A DNA stretch of 64,000 bases from Sphingomonas sp. JUb134 (lineage in GTDB: Bacteria > Pseudomonadota > Alphaproteobacteria > Sphingomonadales > Sphingomonadaceae): contig NZ_SLYP02000001.1 in the NCBI RefSeq assembly GCF_004341505.2, positions 462,501 to 526,500 of the forward strand, written 5' to 3'. How positions within the stretch are numbered: the first letter of the stretch is position 1; each line of letters starts with the position of its first letter. Made by a program: the position numbers and the translations under genes. The notes beneath the pieces are model-generated. The model saw only the letters and a list, made by a program, of their open reading frames with translations. It did not search any database and was not told the origin of the DNA. Below, one piece after another: positions 39,277 to 49,222 of the stretch.

Positions 39277-39479
39277 TGGCTCTTGTCGAACTCGGCCGCT
39301 TCGCCCGGATCGAGGCGCAGATCCTGGTCGGGCGGCTGGAGAGCGAAGGCATTCCCGCCGTCGCCTTCGACGGCGAGGCGAGCATCGCCGACGGCAGCTG
39401 GCTGCTGATCCCGACGCGGGTGATGGTCGACGACGAAGATCTCGCCGAAGCCCGCGCGATCGTCGAACGTCCGGAATGA
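39276..39479 (+). CDS. DUF2007-type small protein
   Basis: A 67-residue protein with the DUF2007 pattern: VELGRFARIEAQILVGRLESEGIPAVAFDGE, here split as VELGRFARIEAQILVG and LESEGIPAVAFDG. The ATG overlaps the tldD stop by one base (TGATG), so it is coupled to tldD. Function unknown; DUF2007 proteins are suggested to bind signals or PII-like partners, which I cannot confirm. Confidence 0.8.
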   Translation: MALVELGRFARIEAQILVGRLESEGIPAVAFDGEASIADGSWLLIPTRVMVDDEDLAEARAIVERPE

Positions 39480-39589
39480 CGCGCCCCACTGCCTGATTTT
39501 TGGGCAGCTGCCTAAAGCTGCGTCGCACTTGCCTCGCATCTCAGCCCGGCGTGGGCCACATCCCCCCCGAGGCCTAATCCCGCTTCCCA

Positions 39590-39706
39590 CCCCGTTTGTC
39601 TCGAGTAGGGATCGAGCTTGTCGAGAGCCCGTATCGAGAGAGCCACCGCAACCGCCTCTCGATACGCCGTCTCGACAAGCTCTACGGCTACTCGAGGCAA
39701 ACGGGG
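39590..39706. repeat. Intergenic inverted repeat, family B (copy 3)
   Basis: In the 335-base gap 39480-39814. Arms CCCCGTTTGTCTCGAGTAGG and CTACTCGAGGCAAACGGGG, with internal GTATCGAGAGAGCC and CTCTCGATACGCC. It ends about 57 bases before the sigma-54 promoter; 39480-39589 shows nothing I can identify. Confidence 0.9.
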
Positions 39707-39762
39707 AGGAGTGAGATGTCGATCCGCTCCTGACCGCTCGCGCCCCCTGCCCCAACCACAAC

Positions 39763-39778
39763 TGGCACGCTGCTTGCT
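39763..39778 (+). promoter_or_regulatory. Sigma-54 (RpoN) promoter of glnK-amtB
   Basis: TGGCAC (39763-39768), five bases, then TTGCT (39774-39778) is a near-perfect match to the -24/-12 sigma-54 promoter (TGGCAC-N5-TTGCA/T). Transcription would start about 39790, ahead of the PII gene. This implies NtrC-dependent nitrogen control. No clear NtrC site was recognised in the remaining bases. Confidence 0.88.
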
Positions 39779-39814
39779 ACGTCTCCCCTCGGGACCATAG
39801 CGAGGGGGCGCGAT

Positions 39815-40153
39815 ATGAAACTCGTCATCGCCATCATCAAGCCGTTCAAGCTCGATGACGTGCGGGAGGCGCTGACCGAAGTCGGAGTGGCGGGCATGAC
39901 CGTCACCGAGGTCAAGGGCTTCGGCCGCCAGAAAGGCCAGACCGAAATCTACCGGGGCGCCGAGTACAGCACCAACATGGTGCCCAAGATCAAGATCGAG
40001 ATCGTGTGCGCGTCCGACGTCGCGCCGCGGGTCGTCGAGGCGGTGCAGGCCTCGGCCAACACCGGCGCGATCGGCGACGGCAAGATCTTCGTACTCGACG
40101 TCGGCCAGGCGGTCCGCATCCGCACCGGCGAGACCGACGAGACTGCGCTGTGA
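39815..40153 (+). CDS. glnK: Nitrogen regulatory protein P-II (GlnK type)
   Basis: A 112-residue PII trimer subunit that senses 2-oxoglutarate and ATP/ADP and controls AmtB and nitrogen regulators. Begins MKLVIAIIKPFKLDDVREAL; the T loop is YRGAEYSTNMVPK with Tyr51 as the expected uridylylation site, and the C-terminal signature is GAIGDGKIFVLDV. The T-loop sequence after Tyr51 differs from enteric GlnB/GlnK (which carry a hydrophobic VDFLPK). It is followed by amtB, the usual GlnK context. Confidence 0.96.
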   Translation: MKLVIAIIKPFKLDDVREALTEVGVAGMTVTEVKGFGRQKGQTEIYRGAEYSTNMVPKIKIEIVCASDVAPRVVEAVQASANTGAIGDGKIFVLDVGQAVRIRTGETDETAL

Positions 40154-40167
40154 TGAAGGGGGACATC

Positions 40168-41523
<1,356 letters not shown>

Positions 41524-41579
41524 GATCGGCGGCGGGCACGGCCCCGCCGCCCCCGACGTTCCTCCTGCGGACGACCTCG

Positions 41580-41610
41580 GGCCGGTACGGAAACGTACCG
41601 GCCTTTTTTT
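41580..41610 (+). terminator. Rho-independent terminator of glnK-amtB
   Basis: GGCCGGTACG, a GAAA loop, CGTACCGGCC and then seven T. Very strong. Confidence 0.92.
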
Positions 41611-41636
41611 GCGCGCGGTGGGCGCAGGGAGAACGC

Positions 41637-41714
41637 GTGCTCCTGCGCAGGCAGGAGCCCAGGGTGACGGGCGCTGCCCCTCCTGGCTCTAGGCTCCTGC
41701 CTGCGCAGGAGCAC
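41637..41714. repeat. Intergenic inverted repeat, family D (copy 2)
   Basis: Arms GTGCTCCTGCGCAGGCAGGAG and CTCCTGCCTGCGCAGGAGCAC around a central region rich in G and C. Cleanest copy of the family. Between the amtB terminator and the rpoZ terminator. Confidence 0.9.
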
Positions 41715-41756
41715 ATGCCGCAGGAGCTGCGGGAGGACGCACCCCTCTTCCGCGCA

Positions 41757-41792
41757 AAAAGAAAGGGCGGCCCCAGCGGAGCCGCCCTTCTT
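41757..41792 (-). terminator. Rho-independent terminator of rpoZ
   Basis: Minus strand: GGGCGGC, short loop, GCCGCCC, then TTTCTTTTT. Lies about 25 bases past the rpoZ stop. Confidence 0.8.
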
Positions 41793-41813
41793 CAGGCCTT
41801 CGACGTGGAGGGA

Positions 41814-42158
41814 TCAGCCCTCGTAGTCGCCGCCGACGTTCTGGTTGCGCGGCGGAGCGGCCGCGGTGAGACGCAGCGCCTCGGCCGATGCCGACAGCGA
41901 ACCGATCTCGTCGGGCGCTTCCTCGTCGTCGATCTGCACCTTCTGCATGCTGGTGATGACCGCTTCCTTGAGGTGGTCCGGCCGAACCGTCTCCTCGGCG
42001 ATCTCGCGCAGGGCGACCACCGGGTTCTTGTCGCGGTCGCGCTCGAGCGTCAGCTCGGCACCGCCGGAAATCTGGCGCGCACGCTGGGCTGCCATCAGCA
42101 CCAGGTCGAACCGGTTGGGGATCTTGTCGACGCAATCCTCGACGGTGACGCGCGCCAT
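41814..42158 (-). CDS. rpoZ: RNA polymerase omega subunit
   Basis: A 114-residue omega subunit. Starts [23 protein letters not shown] (ATG at 42158), with [10 protein letters not shown] and [13 protein letters not shown] motifs, and ends in an alphaproteobacterial C-terminal tail ([11 protein letters not shown]). relA/spoT, often next to it in other bacteria, is absent here. Confidence 0.97.
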   Translation of the reverse strand: MARVTVEDCVDKIPNRFDLVLMAAQRARQISGGAELTLERDRDKNPVVALREIAEETVRPDHLKEAVITSMQKVQIDDEEAPDEIGSLSASAEALRLTAAAPPRNQNVGGDYEG

Positions 42159-42199
42159 GGTCGCTTCCTCAAATAATGCACGGAGCAGGAAAGGCGTGG

Positions 42200-42228
42200 C
42201 GCCTATCCCAAACCCGCGCAATTGTCAA
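42200..42228 (-). promoter_or_regulatory. Promoter of rpoZ with an A-tract upstream
   Basis: Minus strand TTGACA (42223-42228), 17 bases, TAGGCG (42200-42205); +1 about 42193, leader about 35 bases. An A7 tract lies just upstream of the -35. This is the only recognisable feature in the 117-base gap besides an inverted repeat near 42238-42260. Confidence 0.65.
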
Positions 42229-42275
42229 TTTTTTTCAGGCGCTCCGCCGGGGGAGCGCCCCCCGGCGTACCCGCC

Positions 42276-45200
42276 CTACTCCACCGCCCCGACATTGTCG
42301 TCGCTGTTGCGGTCGATGTACTTGTTGTACGGGTCGACCCCGGCGAACGCCGGTCGCTTCGCCGTCACCAGCCGCAGCTGCTGCACGCCGCTGCGGACCG
42401 GCCGCCGCTCCATCACCAGCACGTCGCCGCGATCGAACGATCCCAGCCCCGGACGCGCGGTGAACAGCCCCACGTCGATCTGGTCGTCCAGCGCCGCCTG
42501 CGTCTCCTTGCCTCGGCCATCGGCATAGGCCTTGCCGCCCTCGATCGTCAGCACCGTCTCATAGCGTCCATCGGGCAGCTTGCGGGTCTTGGCCTCCTTG
42601 AGCTTGAGGTCATAGAGGGTGATGCGGTCGAACAGGTCGTCCACCAGCTGCCGCTCGCCCGCATTGCGCGCCAGTCCGCGGAAGCCGTCGACCAGCTCCA
42701 TCGAGTTGGCATAGGGCGCACCCTTGAACCGGTGGCGGTCGAGCAGCGTGCGCAGCATCGCGTTCACCCGCTCCTCGCCCAGCCGGTCCTGCAACAGGTA
42801 CAGCACCACCGCGCCCTTGCGGTAATGGATGTACCCCTGGTTCTCGACCCGATCGAGCGGCAGTTCCTCGATCGCCTCGCTGCCGCGCGAGCGCAGATAA
42901 TTGTCGAGCTCGTACTTCAGGAAGCGGCGGATCTTATCCTCGCCGTACAGGTGCTTCATCACCATCAGGGCCGAATATTGCGCCATGGTCTCCACCAGCA
43001 CGGTGCCGCCCTGCTGGTCCGCGCTGATCAGCTGGTGCGCCCAATATTGGTGGCCCAGCTCGTGCGCGGTGACATAGGTGACATAGTCGATCTCGTCCGG
43101 ATCACGAGTATCGGCGATGAAGCCGATCTTCTCCGAATAAGGCACCGTCCCCGCGAACGCCTGGGCGAAGCTGTCATAGCCCGGGAACTCGATGATGCGG
43201 GCATAGGTGAACTGATAGGGCCCGAACGCCTTGTCGTAATAGCCGAGCGACAGCTTCATCGCCTGGAGCATCCGGTCGACGTTGAAGCCGTGGTTCGGCT
43301 GGTAATAGACCTCCAGCTGCACCGGCCCCTGCCGGTCCCGCCGCACCGCATAGTCGGCGGACTGGACCGAGAAGAAGGCCAGGATCGGCGCCGTCGAGAC
43401 GAAGTGCGCGGTCCGCCGCCCGCCCTTTGTCACGTCGGATACCCGCCGGCCGGGTGCGATCGGCACCTGGGGCGCATCGGTGGTGACGGTGATGTCCGAA
43501 TTCACCCAATCGGCATTGGCCAGATAGTTGCGCTGGCGGGCGGACACGTCCTCCAGCTTGGCCATGCGCAGCTCCGACGGCAGGCCGTAGCGGCGGCGGG
43601 TCACCCGATCGGTCAACAGCCCTGCCCGGTTCATCCCCAGCTGCGGCGCGAAGTCGAAGTTGTTGAGGAAGCTGCCATTGGCCACCAGCCGCGTATCCTC
43701 GCCGGTGGCGCGGAAGCCCCGCTGCGATCGTTCCGTGCGGAACTGCAGCGTGCCGGTGGCGCCCGGCGCGAGTGGCCGGTCGAAGTGGTAGAGCCGGTAC
43801 TGGAACTCCGCGTCGTTGCTGGCGAGTTTGGCGCCTGGAACCGTTACTGAGGCAAGCTTGGTGTCCGCGTCGGGCAGCCGCACGTGCAGCGTATCCAGCG
43901 GGAGGCCGGTGTCGTTGACGAAGCGATAGACGCCGTCGACCGTCATCCGCCGCTCGGACGGGTGCAGGTCGATCGCCAGCCGAACGTCGGTAAGCGAAGG
44001 CTGCACGACGTTCTCGTAGCGCAGGTACTTCTTCTCATACTCCGCCATCCGCTGCTCGTTGGCATCGCGGGTGCGGTATGGGTTGAGGACGTTGGTGTTG
44101 TAGAAGATGAAGGCACCGACCCCCACGAACGCCACCAGCGCAACGCCGATGATGACTCCCGGCACGCCGCGCAGGCGCGCAGGCACCCGCCGCAACCGCG
44201 GCAGCAGCCGGGTTTCGGTCCCGCGCCGCCACAGCAGATGGGCAAGCGTCGCCAGGATCACCGCCGCGGCCCCCCAATAGAGGCGCACCCACCATGCGGC
44301 GGCACCGCCGATCTGGTCGCCATTCATGTCGGACAGCTGCGGCGTCGGCCCGCCGCCATAGAGATAGAGCGGATGCTCGTAGCCCAGATTGCTGAGCGTC
44401 AGCGTGGCCACGATGTAGACGACCATGATCGCCCAGCCGACGTATTTGTTCGGGCTGAGCGCCTGGACGAACACCGACAGGATCGCCAGCAGCACCATGT
44501 CCACCGTCTGCGGCAGCAGGTACCAGCGCCAATATTCGCCGAGCGACACCTCGCCGCCGCCGCGGATCAGCTGCACCAGGATCGCCGCCACCGCCGCCGC
44601 CAGCAGGGTGGTGAACAGCACCCCCGTCACCGCCAGCGCCTTGGGCACCATATAGGCCCAGTTGGGCAGCGGGGTCGCGTCGATGATCTCGTGGATCTTG
44701 CGGTCGCGGTCGCGCCAGACCAGCTCGCCCGCATAATAGATGGCGATGATGATCGGGATCAGCCCGAAGCCGCCGGTCAGCGTCTCGATCAGCGCGAAGG
44801 TGAGCGGTCGCGCCGGCGTGCCGTAGATCTCGCCCGCGAACAGCAGCGCGCCGACCGTGTTGAAAAGGCCGACGACCAGCAGCACCAGGAATGCGGGGCT
44901 GCGGAACACCTGCGCCATCTCGAAGCGACAACGGGTGAGGAGGCGCGCCCAGGTCGCCCCGTCCGGCTGGGGCGCGGGCAGCCGATCGACCAGCCGCGGC
45001 GCAGTCTGGCCCAGCTTCGCCTCGCGGCGTGCCTGCTTGCGCAGGCGGCGCTTGGAGATGCCGCGCTCGGCAAAGCGGAACCGCCCCACGGCGAAGCCCA
45101 GCGCCGCCAGCGCGACGCCGATCCAGATCAGCCGGTTGGCAAGCAGCGCACCGTCCAGCGGCGGCAGGATCGCATTCCGCTCCGCCGCGGTGAAATAGCG

Positions 45201-45860
45201 GGTCGCGTTGCTGATCGCGGCGACGCCGAAGGGCTCGACATAGGCCGCGACCTGCCGCCACTCGGGCTGCTGCCCGATCATGGTGCTCATCACGGCATAG
45301 AGCACCAGGAAGACGATCACGCCGACATAGCTGCCCATCATCGATCGCGTGACCGTCGCCACCGCAAAGAAGATCGCCGCGGTGAGGAACAGGTTCGGCA
45401 GCGCCACCACGAAATAAGCCCAGGCGAAGGCGCCGGGGATCGTCGGCCCCAGTCGCTCCGGATCGATCCAGGGCATCAGCGATCCGACCCAGATCGCCAG
45501 CGGAATCGCCAGGAACGCCACCGCTGCGGCCAGGAAGGCGCCGGTGAAGCGCCCCATCAGATACTGGAACCGGGTGACGCGCGTCGTGCGCACCATCGGG
45601 CCGAAGCCCGACTCATCGTCGCGCACCACCACGTTCGCGACGAACGCGGTCGTCACGAACATGAAGAACAGCGAAAAGATCGCGTGGACCTGGACGATGG
45701 CAAAGGGGCTGTTGGCGTGGACGTTGCCGCCCGCGCCGATCTGGATGTTCTCGCTCGCGACCGACCCGAAGGTCAGCAGAAAGAAGAGTGCCGCGACGAC
45801 CCAGAACACCGGGCTGCCGAACTGGTAGCGGAGTTCGAACCCCGCGATCTTCCGAAACAT
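42276..45860 (-). CDS. ABC-2 type permease fused to M1-like zinc aminopeptidase
   Basis: A 1194-residue fusion. The N-terminal half (about 1-620) has several membrane segments grouped in two ABC-2-like permease parts (MFRKIAGFELRYQFGSPVFW at the start, a second block about 390-560). The C-terminal half is an M1-type metallopeptidase with HELGH at 933-937 and a glutamate 19 residues after the second His (LVETMAQ); true M1 enzymes use an 18-residue gap, but the same 19 spacing is seen in related fused proteins. Start at 45860 behind GGGAGGG. Coupled by 13 bases to the ATPase gene. Probably couples export with cleavage of a peptide; substrate unknown. Confidence 0.9.
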   Translation of the reverse strand: MFRKIAGFELRYQFGSPVFWVVAALFFLLTFGSVASENIQIGAGGNVHANSPFAIVQVHAIFSLFFMFVTTAFVANVVVRDDESGFGPMVRTTRVTRFQYLMGRFTGAFLAAAVAFLAIPLAIWVGSLMPWIDPERLGPTIPGAFAWAYFVVALPNLFLTAAIFFAVATVTRSMMGSYVGVIVFLVLYAVMSTMIGQQPEWRQVAAYVEPFGVAAISNATRYFTAAERNAILPPLDGALLANRLIWIGVALAALGFAVGRFRFAERGISKRRLRKQARREAKLGQTAPRLVDRLPAPQPDGATWARLLTRCRFEMAQVFRSPAFLVLLVVGLFNTVGALLFAGEIYGTPARPLTFALIETLTGGFGLIPIIIAIYYAGELVWRDRDRKIHEIIDATPLPNWAYMVPKALAVTGVLFTTLLAAAVAAILVQLIRGGGEVSLGEYWRWYLLPQTVDMVLLAILSVFVQALSPNKYVGWAIMVVYIVATLTLSNLGYEHPLYLYGGGPTPQLSDMNGDQIGGAAAWWVRLYWGAAAVILATLAHLLWRRGTETRLLPRLRRVPARLRGVPGVIIGVALVAFVGVGAFIFYNTNVLNPYRTRDANEQRMAEYEKKYLRYENVVQPSLTDVRLAIDLHPSERRMTVDGVYRFVNDTGLPLDTLHVRLPDADTKLASVTVPGAKLASNDAEFQYRLYHFDRPLAPGATGTLQFRTERSQRGFRATGEDTRLVANGSFLNNFDFAPQLGMNRAGLLTDRVTRRRYGLPSELRMAKLEDVSARQRNYLANADWVNSDITVTTDAPQVPIAPGRRVSDVTKGGRRTAHFVSTAPILAFFSVQSADYAVRRDRQGPVQLEVYYQPNHGFNVDRMLQAMKLSLGYYDKAFGPYQFTYARIIEFPGYDSFAQAFAGTVPYSEKIGFIADTRDPDEIDYVTYVTAHELGHQYWAHQLISADQQGGTVLVETMAQYSALMVMKHLYGEDKIRRFLKYELDNYLRSRGSEAIEELPLDRVENQGYIHYRKGAVVLYLLQDRLGEERVNAMLRTLLDRHRFKGAPYANSMELVDGFRGLARNAGERQLVDDLFDRITLYDLKLKEAKTRKLPDGRYETVLTIEGGKAYADGRGKETQAALDDQIDVGLFTARPGLGSFDRGDVLVMERRPVRSGVQQLRLVTAKRPAFAGVDPYNKYIDRNSDDNVGAVE

Positions 45861-45873
45861 GGGCGCCCTCCCC

Positions 45874-46776
45874 TCAGGCCGCGACAGCGGCGGCGGTGTC
45901 GACGGGACGGCGGGTGCGCGCCAGGGTCGCGAAATACACGTCCTCCAGTCCGCCGCGCACCGGCTCGAAGCCGTTGCCGGGATCGACCTCGGACAGGATG
46001 TGGACGATGGTCCGCCCGGCGAACAGGCGGGTGGAGATGAGTTCGTAGCGCTCCCGAACCTCTGCCAGCTCCTCGCGCCGGATCGCCTTGGCCCAGACGG
46101 TGCCACGCGCCTGCTCGATCAATTCGAGGGGCGCGCCTTCCAGCCGGATCTTGCCGCCCGCCAGCACCGCCATGCGCGGGCAGAGATCCGCCACGTCCTC
46201 GACGATGTGGGTGGAGAGGATCACCACGACGTTCTCGCCGATCTCGGCAAGCAGGTTGAGGAAGCGGTTGCGCTCCTCCGGGTCGAGGCCGGCGGTCGGC
46301 TCGTCGACGATGATGAGGCGGGGGTTGCCGATCAGCGCCTGGGCGATGCCGAAGCGCTGGCGCATGCCGCCCGAAAAGCCCGCAATCGCCTTCTTGCGGA
46401 CGTTCCAGAGATTCACCTGGTTGAGCAGCGTCTCGACCGTCGCCTTCCGGTCCGCGGCCGACGCAATGCCCTTCAGCACCGCCATATGGTCGAGCATGTC
46501 GTAAGCCGACACGCGCGGATAGACGCCGAAGTCCTGCGGCAGATAGCCCAGCGTCTCGCGCAGCCGCTCCGGCTCGGCGATCACGTCGATGTCGCCAAAG
46601 GTGATGCTGCCGCTGGTCGGCGTCTGGAGCGTGGCGACGGTCCGCATCAGCGTCGACTTGCCAGCACCATTCGGCCCCAGCAGCCCGAACATGCCGGTCG
46701 GTACCGACAGGCTCACGTCATCCAGCGCGCGCGTCCCGTTGCCATAGACGTGGCTGACGTTGCGTAGCTCCAGCAT
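45874..46776 (-). CDS. ABC transporter ATP-binding protein, partner of the permease-peptidase
   Basis: About 300 residues. Start taken at the ATG at 46776 (MLELRNVSHVYGNGTRALDDV), with GAGGGGA seven bases upstream; two other Met codons lie just upstream. Walker [10 protein letters not shown], signature FSGGMRQRFG, Walker B LIIVDEPTAGLDPEE and H-loop LSTHIVEDVADL are intact. It directly precedes the ABC permease-M1 fusion, so the two form a complete export complex with a fused peptidase. Confidence 0.93.
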   Translation of the reverse strand: MLELRNVSHVYGNGTRALDDVSLSVPTGMFGLLGPNGAGKSTLMRTVATLQTPTSGSITFGDIDVIAEPERLRETLGYLPQDFGVYPRVSAYDMLDHMAVLKGIASAADRKATVETLLNQVNLWNVRKKAIAGFSGGMRQRFGIAQALIGNPRLIIVDEPTAGLDPEERNRFLNLLAEIGENVVVILSTHIVEDVADLCPRMAVLAGGKIRLEGAPLELIEQARGTVWAKAIRREELAEVRERYELISTRLFAGRTIVHILSEVDPGNGFEPVRGGLEDVYFATLARTRRPVDTAAAVAA

Positions 46777-46853
46777 TCTCATTCCCCTCACCCCGAGGAG
46801 AGGATGCTAGCGCGGTGTCCTACTTCACTAAAGCAGTTTTTTGAGCAGCCGTG

Positions 46854-47984
46854 TCAGGCAAAGACGGACTTCGGGATATGCGTGATTCGACACGCCAGAT
46901 CCGCCTCTCCGGACGCGACCACATAGACGTCGCCGTGCTCCGCGATGCCGGTGGTGAACACCACATCGCGCACGTACATCTGGTCCTCCAGCGGCCGGGT
47001 GAGCGCCGGGTTCGCCTCCAGCAGCGGCGGGTGCTGGGTGGCGACGGTGCGGCTCGGATCGTCGGCGTCCAGGATCGTCCAATAGGTGCGATAGATGCCG
47101 ACGATCTCGTGCGGCTCCACCCCGTGCCACAGGCTCAGCCAGCCGCGCTCGGTGCGGATCGGCGGGGTGCCGCCGCCCATGCGCGCGGTGGCGACCGTCG
47201 CGGCATGCGGGCGGATTCCCGGTTTGCGGCACGGCTTCCAGTGCAGCAGGTCGGGCGAGGTGGCGAGATTGATCGACGGCCCAGCGCGCCACTCGCTATC
47301 CGGCGGATAGGCGAAATACAGATCGCCCAGCGGCCGGGTCTGCGCCCAGTAGCGGCCGCCGACCTGCCCTTCGAAGATCAGCATGTCCTTGTTCTGGTGG
47401 TCGAGCACCATGTCCTCGAACCGCCAGTCGAGCCCGTTGTCCGAGCTGTACAGCGTGGTCGAATGCCGCTCCGGGCTGACCGAGCAGGTCGTCATCCAGT
47501 AGCGATCATCGACGCGGCTGATCCGCGCATCCTCCACGCCATAGCATTGCCAGCTGCCCTGCGGCGCCACCGCCCGGTCGTAATGCACGGCGACCACCTC
47601 CAGCCCGTCGGGCGAGAGTTCGACCGGCAACAGCCACGACAGCGAGGTCAGCGCCATCACCCGCCACTTGTTGCCCTGGAGCAGGAACTTGCGCGGATCG
47701 GCGGTGTCCGCATGCTCGAGCGGCCAGCCGTCGAGCACATAGCGGCCGGCGCTCCCCTCCTCGCCTTCCCAGCGGATCGCATGGACCTTGCCCCCGCGGA
47801 TCGGCTTGCGCAGCGCCTCGGCCACCCGAACCATCATCAGCAGGTTGCCGCCCGGCAGCCGGGTCAGCCCCGGATTGAACGCACCCAGCACATAGGTTTC
47901 GGCGTCGAGATGCCCCGCGAGCGGCGACCGCGAAAGGTCGACGTCGTCGGGGGTGAAGACCAGCCGGTCGACGTCGAAGTTCAT
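46854..47984 (-). CDS. GH130-like glycoside phosphorylase/hydrolase (copy 1)
   Basis: A 376-residue five-bladed beta-propeller protein of the glycoside hydrolase 130 type, whose known members are inverting mannoside phosphorylases or hydrolases. Motifs: LGAFNPGLTRLPGGNLL, CYGVEDARISRV (the GxEDxRI motif with the catalytic Asp) and DMLIFEGQVGGRYW. It is closely related to the gene at 54347-55459. Its ATG overlaps the stop of the SDR gene by four bases. No mannan-degrading or uptake genes are adjacent, so the substrate is unknown. Confidence 0.87.
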   Translation of the reverse strand: MNFDVDRLVFTPDDVDLSRSPLAGHLDAETYVLGAFNPGLTRLPGGNLLMMVRVAEALRKPIRGGKVHAIRWEGEEGSAGRYVLDGWPLEHADTADPRKFLLQGNKWRVMALTSLSWLLPVELSPDGLEVVAVHYDRAVAPQGSWQCYGVEDARISRVDDRYWMTTCSVSPERHSTTLYSSDNGLDWRFEDMVLDHQNKDMLIFEGQVGGRYWAQTRPLGDLYFAYPPDSEWRAGPSINLATSPDLLHWKPCRKPGIRPHAATVATARMGGGTPPIRTERGWLSLWHGVEPHEIVGIYRTYWTILDADDPSRTVATQHPPLLEANPALTRPLEDQMYVRDVVFTTGIAEHGDVYVVASGEADLACRITHIPKSVFA

Positions 47985-48739
47985 TCGGCCGCCTGCGCCC
48001 GCGGTGTGATCACCACCTGCTGCACCACGGTGCGGCGCGGCTGGGTGAGCATATAGTGGACGCCCACCGCGATGTCCTCCGCCCGCAGCATCGTCTCCTC
48101 GCGGATCTGCTCGCGCTGCTTTTCGACCGGCACGTCGGGCAGCTGCATGTCGGACCCGGTCTTACCCGGCTCCACCAGCCCGACCCGGATCCCCTTCGGT
48201 CCCAGCTCGCGCCGCAGCGCCTCGGAAAAGCCGGCGATGCCCGCCTTGATCCCGGCGTAGATGGTCGAGCCCGGGCCGAGCACATGCGCGCTCATCGACC
48301 CTACCAGTACCAGGTCGCCCTCGCCTTCCAGGAGTTCGGCCGCGGCGTGAGAGCCCAGCAGATAGGCGGTGAAGTTGAGCGCGATCGCGTGCCGCAGCTC
48401 CGCCTCGCTCGTCTCCGATATGCCGGACGCGGCGACGGCGGCGTTCAGCACCACGGCGTCCAGCCCGCCCAGCCGCTCGCGCGCGATCTCCAGGAAGCCG
48501 CGGGCATGGTCCGGCTCCGCCAAGTCGAGCACCGCGCCGTCGCCCTCGCCCACCTCGCGGATGCGGGCGAGCGCATCGGCCAGATGGTCCGAATCATGCC
48601 CGCACACGAACACCTGCGCGCCTTCCGAGGCGAGCAGCACCGCGATCGCACGGCCGATGCCGGTGGTGCCACCGGTGATCGCCACCCGCCTGCCGGCAAG
48701 CGATAGGACCTCGGTGTGGGCGTCTCGAATGTCGGTCAT
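47981..48739 (-). CDS. SDR family oxidoreductase
   Basis: A 252-residue classical short-chain dehydrogenase. Cofactor motif TGGTTGIG near residue 22, catalytic region GSMSAHVLGPGSTIYAGIKAG with Ser, Tyr and Lys in the YxxxK form. Start ATG at 48739 after GGAG. The downstream GH130 gene overlaps it by four bases, so oxidation or reduction of a sugar-derived compound is possible, but the substrate is not shown. Confidence 0.9.
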   Translation of the reverse strand: MTDIRDAHTEVLSLAGRRVAITGGTTGIGRAIAVLLASEGAQVFVCGHDSDHLADALARIREVGEGDGAVLDLAEPDHARGFLEIARERLGGLDAVVLNAAVAASGISETSEAELRHAIALNFTAYLLGSHAAAELLEGEGDLVLVGSMSAHVLGPGSTIYAGIKAGIAGFSEALRRELGPKGIRVGLVEPGKTGSDMQLPDVPVEKQREQIREETMLRAEDIAVGVHYMLTQPRRTVVQQVVITPRAQAAE

Positions 48740-48804
48740 GCGGGGCTCCTTGGCGCGTTGCCCGCAAACAAAGGATCGCGCCGCGCGAAGTTCCCGCGGC
48801 CGCG

Positions 48805-49218
48805 TCAGCCGATCCGGCGCACCGTCTCCGGATCGCGCTGGCCCGAGAAGAAGGCGTCCAGCACCGCCGCGAACACCAGCTCCTCCGGCGCCACCGCTGC
48901 GAACAGCGTCATCGACGACCGCAGCTTCACGGCATCGATCCCGCCCAGCATCGCCTCGGCCGATCGCCCGCGATGCGCGAGCAGCGCCGCCGCCGCTTCG
49001 CGCAGCCGGGCTCCCAGCAGCGGATGCGCGAGATAGGCTCGCACCTCGGTCACATCCGAAATCGCATAGAAGCGCGCAGTCTCGCTGCGGCCGAGCCCGG
49101 CGATCTGCGGGAACACGAACCACATCCAGTGGCTGGTCTTGCGCCCCGCCTTCAGCTCGGCGAGCGCCTGCGCCCACACGCCCCCCTGCGCGTCGACGAA
49201 GCGGTCGAGCGCCGCCAC
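48805..49218 (-). CDS. DUF1810 protein
   Basis: A 137-residue conserved protein. The DUF1810 motifs are WAQALAELKAGRKTSHWMWFVFPQIAGLGRSE, split here as ALAELKAGRKTSHWMWF and FPQIAGLGRSE, and AYLAHPLLGARL. Function unknown. The likely GTG start at 49218 lies four bases after the ubiG stop, so ubiG and this gene are coupled. Confidence 0.85.
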   Translation of the reverse strand: MAALDRFVDAQGGVWAQALAELKAGRKTSHWMWFVFPQIAGLGRSETARFYAISDVTEVRAYLAHPLLGARLREAAAALLAHRGRSAEAMLGGIDAVKLRSSMTLFAAVAPEELVFAAVLDAFFSGQRDPETVRRIG

Positions 49219-49222
49219 CGCC

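Noticed and set aside
42238..42260. GC-rich inverted repeat after the ABC permease-peptidase gene
   Set aside because: On the minus strand it is followed by an A tract, not T, so it is not an intrinsic terminator of that gene; the A tract belongs to the rpoZ promoter region.
43884..46040. Plus-strand frame of about 700 codons over the ABC permease-peptidase
   Set aside because: Antisense shadow with Arg/Asp/Gln bias; the minus-strand gene is well supported.
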